From contig NC_059216.1 of the NCBI RefSeq assembly GCF_020615455.1, forward strand, positions 21,215,379 through 21,279,378: a DNA stretch of 64,000 nt, written 5' to 3'. Source of the stretch: Coregonus clupeaformis (taxonomy: Eukaryota > Chordata > Actinopteri > Salmoniformes > Salmonidae). The notes under the pieces were generated by a model. That model did not search any database. It was not told the DNA's origin and worked only from the letters and a program-made list of their open reading frames with translations. The position numbers and the translations under genes were made by a program. Shown here piece by piece: positions 55,470-64,000 of the stretch; position 1 is the first letter of the stretch, and each line of letters opens with the position of its first letter.

Positions 55470-55748
55470 ACTCTTTATTTAGCGTCAAATGACCAAAACA
55501 ACAAGACGATATCGTGACAGTTCACGGTCTAACACAAACCGACTGGAAACAAAATCCCACAAACACGAATGAAAAACAGACTGTATAAATATGGCTCCCA
55601 ATCAGAGACAGCCAGCAACACCTGACACTCGTTGCCTCTGATTGGGAGCCACTCTGGCCAACATAGAAATAGCACCCATAGAAACAAAACACATTGATCT
55701 ACACACCCTGGCTCAACATAACAGTGTCCCCAGAGCCAGGGCGTGACA
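55415..55748 (-). repeat. 5' LTR of LTR element copy 2
   Basis: On the minus strand it begins TGTCACGCCCTGGC and ends GATCGTGACA. A TATA-like box lies at 55584-55591 (TATTTATA on the minus strand). AATAAA on the minus strand is at 55475-55480. The start codon of the first frame (55469) lies just downstream of this signal, within the LTR. Confidence 0.95.
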
Positions 55749-55859
55749 TGTCTGGCAGGCTGATAGTGAAAGAAGAACCAAACACTATGTATTATCAACG
55801 TCAAATATTTAAATGAGGTGATGGTAGATGTGTAAAATATTCTATATAACCCTGCCTAG

Positions 55860-55968
55860 ATCTTCCTCTCATCTCTTCTCATCTCTTCTCTTCTCTTCTC
55901 ATCTCTTCTCATCTCTTCCCATCTCTTTTCATCTCTTATCATGTCATCTCATCTCATCTCCTGGACTG
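55860..55968. repeat. (TCTCATCTCT)n-like pyrimidine repeat
   Basis: About 100 bp of TCTTC/TCATC pentamers. Confidence 0.92.
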
Positions 55969-55969
55969 A

Positions 55970-57865
55970 AGGCTGGACCAAATATTAATAAATGGCAGCA
56001 ACTTTCCTCCATTACAATGATTCCTCAGAAGTTTTGAACAGATTACAACAACCCTGTCCCCCCAAAAAACAAGACAAGCACCTCTTCTATCTCTGAGTTT
56101 TCTGAACTAATAACCTCTGTATGCCCCACCCTCTCCAACATTGTAATTTTGGGAGACTTTAACATCAACGTTGACTCATCCAAATGCTCTGTGGATGCTG
56201 AGTTCCTTAACTTGCTGGACTGTCTAAACCTTGTGCAACATGTAAATGTCACCACCCACAACCGTGGACACACATTGGACCTCGTTATCACTGGCGATGT
56301 CCCTGCTTCTGACTTTGATGTCATCGAGCTAGGCATCTCTGACCACAAGGCTGTGACACTGTCTCTGACCGCTCCAACTTCTCTCCGCTGCCCAAAGAGG
56401 ACCATTAAATTCCGCAACTTGAGGAAACTTAACCCATCCCTCTTTCAGGAACACATCCAACCCACCTTGGTGTCTGACTGCAGTGAGCTGGCCCTCGATG
56501 ACATGGTCAATCTGTATAACAGCATTGAATAATACATTGAACATCCTTGCCCCTGAAAAAACACTTGAAGTAACATTCCCAAGCTCATCTCCTGGTTCAC
56601 TGATGAACTTTGCAGAATGAAGACTCATGGCCGTAAGCTTGAGAGACATTGGAGGAAGGACGGACTCACTGGCCACCTACTGGCCTATAAAGACCACAAG
56701 CAGCACAATCAGTCTTCTACTCTGCCACAATTAACAATAACAAAGTTAACCCCAGAACCCTGTTTTCTACCATCAATCGCCTTTTCAATCCTGCAAATTC
56801 ATGCTCTTCTGCAGCCTCGTCTGAGCAGTGCAATCGCTTCTCAGATTTCTTCAAGACAAAGATTGACACCATCAGGACAAACATCATGGCCTCTAAGATG
56901 GCCTGCACCCCATCTACTGAGCCCCCAACCCAGACTTCCCCTCCCTTCAGCAACTTTACAGAAGTAACATCCTCCGCTGTGCAGTTAATCATCTCTAAAA
57001 TTAAGGCCACCAATTGCTCGCTTGACCCTATCCCTACATCCCTACTCAAAACCTGCTCATCTAGCCTGCTTATGTTTGTCACCACCCTGATCAACAAGTC
57101 GCTCCTGCGGTACCATCAGTCTTCAAAACACCTGCAGTCACCCCCTTACTGAAGAAACCCAACCTTGACCAGGACATCTTATCCAACTACAGAACCATCT
57201 CCAACCCCTCACTTCCTATCAAAAGTACTGGAGAAGTGGTTGCAAACCAGCTTCAATCGCATCTGTCATCTAATCAGCTGTATGAGGTTTTTCCAGTCTT
57301 GCTTCCGGCCCTTGCACAGCACCGAAACAGCTCTGATTAAAGTTACCAACTACCTACTGATGCTGATTCTGGATCTCCCTGCATCCTCCTCCTCTTAGAT
57401 CTCAGTGCTGCTTTTGACATTGTAGACCACAACATCCTCCTGAGGCGTCTCAGAGAGCACACTGCTGTGTCTGGAACAGCTCTGAACTGGTTCTCCTGCT
57501 ACCTCTCCCAGAGGAAGCAATATATCGCTATTGGCAAGTCCAGATCGGAGGAGTCCGCAGTCACAGGCGGCGTCCCACAGGGGTCAGTGCTGGGGCCTTT
57601 CCTGTTTTTAATTTACATGCTCCCTCTTGCCCAAATCCTCCGAGATTATGACATCAACTTCCACTGCCATGCTGACAATACCCAGATTTACATTAACACC
57701 AAACCAGACACCATATCTGCCATAGCAAAACTCAGCAGCTGCTTACAAGACATCAGGGTATGGATGAAAGATAACTTCCTCCAGTTGAACAGCAGCAAGA
57801 CTGAGGCTATGCATATTGGGACACCCAAACATGTGCAGCAGCAGATTGGGTCAAATGTAAATAGC
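55970..57865 (+). mobile_element. L2/CR1-type LINE, both ends lost
   Basis: The end of an endonuclease domain, a linker and most of a reverse transcriptase are readable in order on the plus strand. The N-terminal endonuclease, the C-terminal tail and the 3' untranslated region are absent. Loss of the 3' end is not the usual outcome of LINE insertion and points to later deletion. Confidence 0.85.
56045..57865 (+). pseudogene. L2/CR1-type LINE ORF2 (endonuclease end and reverse transcriptase), decayed
   Basis: 56140-56350 carries apurinic-type endonuclease motifs (LGDFNINVD, then LGISDHKAV with the catalytic Asp-His). The linker region (56530-57150) is split over frames. The reverse transcriptase palm is seen as LLDLSAAFDIVDHNIL (motif A, about 57395-57440), GGVPQGSVLGPFLF (motif B, about 57567-57608) and HADNTQIYI (motif C, about 57668-57695). 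Motif C normally reads ADD in this family, so the second catalytic Asp is replaced by Asn. Stops and at least three frameshifts occur. The reading breaks off after IGTPKHVQQQ at about 57850. Confidence 0.87.
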
Positions 57866-57905
57866 AATTATCCAAACAGGTTGTCAAGGAAGACTTTAGC
57901 CTAGT

Positions 57906-58224
57906 GTATTTACTTCACACAAAGTCTTCATAAATTCAAAGCACACACATAATTGACTGCACATGAGACCCGAATGCAGTTTAGAGTTATCATCAGAACA
58001 GAAAATTCAATCCTGGTCCTACCCAAAGCCAGTGAGCTGAAGCCTGAGCCCTAGTCTGAAATCACAGCATTTAAATTAGTCTGAACATGAAAAAAAGCCT
58101 GATTTCTAGAAGACAGTAGGCTATATTGATTTAAACTGGTGTTGAGAACAATGCGGTGGAGGCGGGCGGCAGAGGAGTGAGGAGACGCAGAAACAGAGTG
58201 AGGAGACGCAGAGAGAGAAAAACT
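57906..58224. other. Unique-looking sequence, no gene seen
   Basis: Contains a small direct duplication (GAGTGAGGAGACGCAGA, twice near 58174-58215). Nothing else recognised. Confidence 0.45.
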
Positions 58225-58630
58225 CACCTTAGTTATTTGTATTTGTATTTATTATGGATCCCCATTAGCTGCTGCCTACTCTTCCTGGGGTCCGGCAAAA
58301 GTAAGCCAGTTATACAATTTTAAAAACATTGCAATACATTCATAAGCGATTTCACATACACTAAGTTTGTGCCCTCAGGCCCCTACTCCACTACCACAAA
58401 TCTACAGTACAAAATCCATGTGTACGTGTGTGCATGTTATCATGTGTGTGTATGCCTGTGTCTGTGCCTATGTTTGTGCTACTGAACAGTCCCCACTGTT
58501 CCATAAGGTGTATTTTTATCTTTAAAAAAAAAATCTGATTCTACTGCTTGCATCAGTTACCTGATGTGGAATAGAGTTCCATGTAGTCATGGCTCTATGT
58601 AGTACTGTGCGCCTCCCATAGTCTAAACGA

Positions 58631-61134
58631 CTAGCACACAGCTGACACCCATGCATACCCCACAAGACATGCCACCAGAGGTCTCTTCACAGTCCCCAAG
58701 TCCAGAACAAACAAACAGCTCGGTGCTTTCAACATGTCAATACCTCTCACAAATACAAGTAGTGATGAAGTCAATCTCTCCTCCACTTCGAGCCGGGAGA
58801 GATTGACATGCATATTATTAATGTTTGATCTCTGTGTACATCCAAGGGCCAGCCGTGCTGTCCTGTTCTGAGCCAATTGCAATTTTCCTAAGTCCCTCTT
58901 TGTGGCACCTGACCACATGACTGAACAGTAGTCCAGGTGCGACAAACTAGAGCCTGTGGGACCTGCCTTGTTAATAGTGCTGTTAAGAAGGTATAGCAGT
59001 GCTTTACTATGGACAGACTTCTCCCCATCTTAGCTACTTTTGTATCAATATGTTTTGACCATGACAGTTTACAATCCAGGGTTACTCCAATCAGTTTAGT
59101 CACCTAAACTTGCTAAATTTCCACATGATTTATTACAAGATTTAGTTGAAGTTTAGGGTTTAGTGAATGATTTGTCCCAAATACAATCTTTGTAGTTTTT
59201 GAAATATTTAGGACTAATTTATTCCTTGCCACCCATTCTGAAATAAACTGCAGCTCTTTGTTAAGTGTTGCAGTCATTTCAGTCAATGTAGTAGCTGACG
59301 TGTATAGTGTTGAGTCATCCGCATACATGCCACTGGCTTTACTCAAAGCCAGCGGCATGTCGTTAGTTAAGATTGAAAAAAGTAAGGGGCCTAGACAGCT
59401 TCCCTGGGGAATTCCTGATTCTACCTGGATTATGTTGGAGAGACTTCCATTAAAGAACACCATCTGTGTTCTGTTAGACAGGTAGCTCTTTATCCATAAT
59501 ATAGCAGGGGGTGTAAAGCCATAACACACACGTTTTTCCAGCAGCAGACAATGATCGATATTGTCAAAAGCCACACTGAAGTCTAACAAAACAGCCCCCA
59601 CAATATTTTTATCATCAATTTCTCTCAGCCAATCATCAGTAATTTGTGTAAGTGCTGTGCTTGTTGAATGTCCTTCCCTATAAGTGTGCTGAAAGTCTTT
59701 TGTGAATTTGTTTACTGTAAAATAGCATTTTATCTGGTCAAACTCAATTCTTTGCAGCACTTTACTAAGGGTTGGTAACAGACTGATTGGTCGGCTATTT
59801 GAGCCAGTAAAGGGGGCTTTACTATTCGTATTGTTAGCGTTTGTTGCTGTCATGTCATGCCTAAATTTGCTAATCTTGCCAATTAAGAAATAATTGAAGT
59901 AGTTGGCAATATCAGTCGGTTTTGTGATGAGCCAACTGATTCAATGAATGATGGAGCTGACTTTGCCTTTTTCCCCAAAATGTCATTGTAGGTGCTACAA
60001 AGCTTTTTACTATCATTCTTTATATTATTTATCTTTCTTTGATAGTGCAGTTTCTTCTTCTTTTTATTCAGTTTAGTCACCTGATTTCTCAATTTGCAGT
60101 TCGTTTGCCTATCAGTTGTGTAGCCAGACTTATTTGCCATTCCTTTTGCCTCATCCCTCTCAACCATACAATTGTTAAATTTCTCATCAATCTACTAGGA
60201 TTTAACCGTTTTTACAGTCATTTTCTTAATGGGTGGATACTGCTTTCAAGCACATTTCTGCAGCATTAGTAAAGATGTGATCAATACATGTTGATGATTT
60301 CATTCCTGTGCTGTTTGTAACTACCCTGGTAGGTTGACTGATAACCTGAACCAGGTTGCAGGCACTGGTTACAGTTTGAAGCTTTTTCTTGGGTGGCCAG
60401 CTTGTTGAAAGCCAGTCAATAGTTAAATCACACAGAAAAGATACGTCTCTGTTGATATCACATACATTATCAAGCATGTCACACATGTTATCCAGATACT
60501 GACTGTTAACACTTGGTGGTCTATAGCAGCTTCCCACAAGAATGGGCTTTAGGTGAGGCAGATTAACCTGTAGCCATATTACTTCAACAGTATTTAACAT
60601 GAGATCCTCTCTAATCTTTACAGGAATGTGGTTCTGAATATAAACAGCAACACCTCCAGCACTGGCATTTCTGTCTTTTCTGTAAATGTTATCACCTTGT
60701 ATTGCTACCACTGTATCATCAAAGGTATTGTCTAAGTGAGTTTCAGAGATAGTCAGAATATGAATGTAATCTGTTACAAGCAAGTTATTAATTTCATGAA
60801 CCTTGTTTCTTAAGCGCCATATGTTAACGTGGGCTATTTTGAGCACTTTTCTGGGACGCTTGCTTGTTTTCATTGCTTTACTGGGAAGCTTAGCAGAAGT
60901 AGATATTCTCATGTTATTTATGTTAGTGCAGGGGGAGCTGCACACAGTGGACGTCCTACTAGGGCACAGGGCCTCAGTACTAACAGCATAAATCTGGTTC
61001 ATAGGCACATGATTGCTGCATACAATAGCTGTAGGATCAGCAGAGGCATTCAGGGCAGTTAGAGGGACATAAATTAGGTTACTAGTCTTGGTATAATGTA
61101 CATTTGCTAAAGCATTATGATGACTCAGCGACAC
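58631..61134 (-). pseudogene. LINE ORF2: endonuclease and reverse transcriptase, frameshifted
   Basis: The endonuclease frame (61134-60226) shows AHVNIWRLRNK, ISETHLD, SAGGVAVYIQN, VGSCYRPPS and CIDHIFTN; the usual GDFN block appears altered (FLCDLTIDW). A lysine-rich linker frame (60167-59883) follows. The reverse transcriptase frame (59853-59113) is uninterrupted for 246 codons with RPISLLPTLSKVLQRI, GAVLLDFSVAFDNIDH (motif A), SGIPQGSCLGPLLF (motif B) and an intact MYADDSTLY (motif C). The C-terminal part continues over two more frames (IGVTLDCKLSW; SHLDYCSVMWSG, LQLAQNRTARLAL). At least four frame breaks make it inactive, but the polymerase core is well preserved. Confidence 0.9.
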
Positions 61135-61168
61135 AATGGTAGGGATTAACTGAGCTGGGCTTGGGTCA

Positions 61169-61381
61169 TTAATAAGTCATTGTCTCAAGGATCCAGGAAC
61201 CCAAATGATTTGGGTGGATCCCATCCTCCTTATAAAACATGTTTTGTTTCCAAAAGGTATCGAAATTGTCAACAAATGATATCATCAACTGAATGATGAA
61301 AATATTGCAATAAAGTTGAATAATGCAATTGAAGGCATGTATCAAATTCTTGCTTATACTGAAACTCCCAGTCATATCCAA
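61169..61381 (-). pseudogene. LINE ORF1 C-terminal fragment (esterase-like)
   Basis: The last part reads DNFDTFWKQ, FYKEDGIHPNHLGSWIL and a stop. An Asp-x-x-His motif in a DGxHPN context is the C-terminal catalytic block of SGNH-type esterases, which are known in ORF1 of some fish CR1/L2 LINEs. The Ser and Gly/Asn blocks are not present here. The segment upstream of about residue 30 may not belong to the element. ORF1 ends 35 bp before the ORF2 frame begins. Confidence 0.6.
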
Positions 61382-61924
61382 CCTTTATACTAATTTAAAG
61401 CAATATTTGTGTGTGGTCACCTAGATTACCATTTCTTCACAGTTTTGATTGTGACAGCGCATGGGGGACTTGTCTAGACAAATCAATCAATGTCAGATTT
61501 TTGTTTTCACTGAATCTCCGTTTGGATATTTGGTAACAATTAGGCTGGGGAAATATTAGCTAAGTTGAGGTGAGTGCTAATGATCATCTTTATTCTAGTA
61601 TGCTCATATATTAGCTGATCAGAACATTTTACTAGCATGTTATACAGGTGGATTTTGCTCTTCAGCCTGTCCTACTCCTGACCAAAAGCCTGTCACAATC
61701 AATGCGATTTTGTTTTACTGAATCTCTGTCTGTATATTTGGTTAATTGATCTCTGGCTGGACAAGTGGAAGTGGTAGCTCGTTGATTAGTTTGCTCATCT
61801 ATCACTGATCAGAAACATTTAACATGCAATAATGTAGCCTAAATCAAGTGTAATATTTATTTATTGACTCCTATGTGAGTGAATCTTATATAGCCTCATA
61901 TAGAGCCAAGGCTAATTTCCTATA
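61382..61924. other. Unique-looking sequence, no gene seen
   Basis: Nothing recognised. Confidence 0.4.
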
Positions 61925-62667
61925 GGCCCAAACAGTGGTGTGTGTTCATGGATGCCAAGGGAAGCCAGGCTTCCCCAAAAAAGCTGAATGTATCTCACCA
62001 GAGAAAGCACCCGAGCGAGTGAAACAGCGCCCCTCTGTCTCAGTATGTGTAGCCCATCTATCTGATGCTGTCTGGTCAAAAAGAGTATGACATGTGAATG
62101 CAAGGGAAGCCAGTGAGCATTTGGCCTCCCTTGATAAAAAAAAGTATAAAATAATAAGCCTATCAGCGTTGAGCTAAACTGAGTGAGCTCAAATGTGAAT
62201 GGTCCTGGCGCACCAAAAAAAGTGTCAAGCCAATTTGGATTTGGCTTCATGCCAATCACATCACATCAAAAGCAAAACGTAACTGACAGAAAACTTGAAT
62301 TGTTGCATTTCGTTGTGTCGATGTCCTCCGGTGACTAGCTATCCTAAATTAGCCATGGATGGAGATAGGGATTTGGACTTGCACTGGATTATAAAGGTGA
62401 TTCTGATCCAAACATAAATTCATACATTTTGCCCCTGGAAGTTCAATATGTAGCTATTAGGCTAATTTTAACTAGCTAGGTCATTGTTGGCCATGAAAGG
62501 AAGTTAGGCTAGTGAGCAAGCATTTTACCCAAGTAGCCTAGAACAACAAAAACTTAAAGCATGTACTGTATGACAGTCATAGACCGTTTCGACAACATGA
62601 AAGAGAGGAGGATGGCATTGGCGTTTGTCTCCAAGTAGGGTGTCATGTTTTGTCTACTTGCACACAT

Positions 62668-62719
<52 letters not shown>

Positions 62720-63100
62720 TAATCAGTACCATGGACAACCACATCACTTTTAGCTTACGTTGATTAGACTAAATTGTTTTTGGTGTCATTTAGGTGTAAC
62801 TGTATAGACTAAATATTTGTGATTTGATCATGTTGAAATGTTGAAGTTGAAATGGTGCTGGAATAGTGGAGGCAGCTCCTGTTTACTTTGCATCTTGTGG
62901 TAACTCTCCGTGGTTCTAAATCAATAGTTGTTTAGTAGTCCAAAAATGTCTGAAACATTATCTTGCTTGACCATGCTGTAGGTCATGTAACGGTTTGTTA
63001 CATGCAATATGTTTTGTGGACTTCACCGGACAGAGGTTGCTCTCCGGTTTTGTGATAGAACAAAGATGTGGTTGAATTTTTTCTGTGTCTTCTTATTGTC
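61925..63100. repeat. Probable salmonid interspersed repeat of unknown class
   Basis: The sequence around GGGAAGCCAGGCTTCCCC (palindromic, about 61961-61978) and GAAACAGCGCCCCTCTGTCT is familiar to me as a recurring salmonid repeat. AAGGGAAGCCAG recurs at 61960 and 62102. No coding capacity. Borders are estimates; a CA microsatellite lies inside. Confidence 0.35.
62662..62719. repeat. (CA)n microsatellite
   Basis: About 58 bp of CA dinucleotides with one TG interruption at the start. Confidence 0.96.
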
Positions 63101-63774
63101 TCGGCCTTAGGCCTATGTATCACGTGGCAAAGCATATGAAGTAACAGGTTATAGAGCAAAAAAAGCAATTACAAAAACACAGAGTTGGTCCCCGTTAAGA
63201 TACATGGATATTTAAACAATTTCCTCTCTTCATCTCACGGTATTCATGAGCTGATCTGCTATATGTATAATTATCAACTCGATTTTGCCGAATAGGAGAT
63301 ATTCTGTAATTCGTTGGAGGTTATCTAGCAACTTTAGCAACTTTGGTCATTTGACTTTTGTTTAACTGCTGTTACAAAGTTTGTATGGATTCGACAACGC
63401 TATAGCCTGCTCGGGGTGTGCTCTGTGCGTCCTGAGTGCGTTCTGTGTCGAGATAGCCTGGGCCTACTGCTGAAATGTGCTGAATTGAAGAACGACCTGT
63501 TTCGAAATTCACAACAATGTCATTGCCGATCAATGTTACTCTATCATTACTAAATATCAGTTTCACTTGCTGTGACATTTTTACATAGTGGCGCAGCCAA
63601 GCCTGCAATGTGGTGCAGCGACAATCCTATTTTGGGAGAACCCTTGTATATCTTGGTTTTAAATGCTTTAAATGGGAACTTCCGATTTTGCAGGACGATT
63701 TCCCGGGACTCTCGGGATAAATATGAATTATTCCCGGTATTGAAACTTGGTAGATTTTCAGGAAAATATGAATC
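63101..63774. other. Unclassified sequence
   Basis: AT-rich with no gene seen. The part at about 63650-63774 (TTCCCGGGACTCTCGGG, ATTCCCGGTATTG) has a repeat-like look but no ends I can define. Confidence 0.35.
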
Positions 63775-64000
63775 CCTACTACAGAGGCTCCAACTAATCC
63801 AGAACAGTGCTGCCAGGGTCCTGACCAGGACCAAGAAGTCAGACCACATCACCCTGATCCTGGCCCAATGCCACTGGCTGCCGGTCAACTACAGGATTGA
63901 CTTAAAAACTCTCATGCTTGTATTTAAAGTATTGAATGGATTGAGCGCCACCTACATCAGCGACCTCGTCTCAATTAGCGTGCCGCAATTTCTGCTCCTG
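63775..64000 (+). pseudogene. L2/CR1-type LINE ORF2, C-terminal fragment running off the window
   Basis: The plus-strand reading is LQRLQLIQNSAARVLTRTKK, DHITLILAQCHWLPVNYRID, LKTLMLVFKVLNGLSATYIS, DLVS. This is the conserved tail of L2/CR1 ORF2, immediately upstream of and overlapping the block found at 42867. The 5' side begins abruptly at about 63775, so the copy is 5'-truncated. The rest lies beyond the window. Confidence 0.88.

Larger units (their letters stand above)
53914..55748 (-). mobile_element. LTR retroelement copy 2 (complete, non-autonomous)
   Basis: Two direct LTRs of 334 bp (53914-54247 and 55415-55748) differ at only about two positions and enclose 1,167 bp. The 5-bp target duplication TGTCT is perfect, at 53909-53913 and 55749-55753. 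The coding strand is minus: the LTRs show TATAAATA-type and AATAAA signals in that orientation, and a G9 tract (purine tract) lies three bases before the 3' LTR. The interior has two frames and no protease, reverse transcriptase, RNase H or integrase. It must rely on enzymes from another element. Near-identical LTRs indicate recent insertion. Confidence 0.95.
58225..61381 (-). mobile_element. L2/CR1-like LINE with ORF1 remnant and near-full ORF2
   Basis: Read on the minus strand: the end of ORF1 (to 61169), then ORF2 endonuclease (61134-60226), linker (60167-59883), reverse transcriptase (59853-59113), C-terminal part (to about 58631), a 3' untranslated region with GGGGATCCATAATAAATAC, and an (AAATAC)n-type tail at 58225-58245. 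About 3.1 kb remain, making it the most complete LINE in the window. The 5' border lies somewhere between 61290 and 61381. Confidence 0.9.

Overview
The window is vertebrate, almost certainly salmonid fish (Oncorhynchus/Salmo/Salvelinus/Coregonus type), nuclear DNA. The reasons are the density and kind of repeats. At least four distinct Tc1/mariner families are present, one with the double IR/DR ends of the Sleeping Beauty type. There are also tRNA-derived SINEs with the teleost 3' tail (GTCGCTTTGGATAAAAGCG-like), L2/CR1-clade LINEs, hAT-like elements and very long minisatellites. I found no intact host protein gene, no rRNA, no functional tRNA and no CRISPR. The window reads as a gene-poor intergenic or intronic stretch.

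Layout. 61-1020: 7-bp minisatellite. 1432-2782: three-layer nest of an inverted-repeat element, a second inverted-repeat element and a SINE. 2858-4451: decayed Tc1 copy. 5040-9944: 21-bp minisatellite with a ~1,977-bp higher-order duplication. 9945-11235: 3'-truncated LTR element. 13793-25786: ~12-kb mosaic minisatellite (14-bp unit plus optional 5-mer) interrupted by a SINE that itself contains a LINE. 26391-26950: homogeneous 50-bp tandem repeat. 28618-29979: deleted Sleeping-Beauty-type Tc1. 32512-33758: repeat split by a hAT-like element with a perfect 8-bp target duplication. 35142-36737 and 39182-40672: further Tc1 families. 41283-42867: LINE 3' end. 47775-49672: LINE 3' end split by a nearly intact Tc1. 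51525-52095: 24-bp purine minisatellite. 53914-55748: complete non-autonomous LTR element. 55970-57865 and 58225-61381: two LINEs. 63775-64000: start of another LINE fragment that runs off the window. Between them lie single-copy-looking stretches, some of which (about 30.1, 34.2, 38.8, 46.6 and 50.2 kb) look like candidate conserved non-coding elements.

The most interesting item is a pair of diverged LTR elements (9945-11235, plus; 53914-55748, minus) of one family. They have ~340-bp LTRs with TGTCAC...GTGACA ends and, in the complete copy, a 5-bp TGTCT target duplication. Each carries a reading frame that starts inside the 5' LTR, and a second frame made of 54-bp (18-residue) Pro/Val/Arg repeats. 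In both copies the frame changes next to a long G-run. No protease, reverse transcriptase or integrase is visible, so they must depend on another element. All family names rest on recognising protein motifs and termini by eye; no database search was run.
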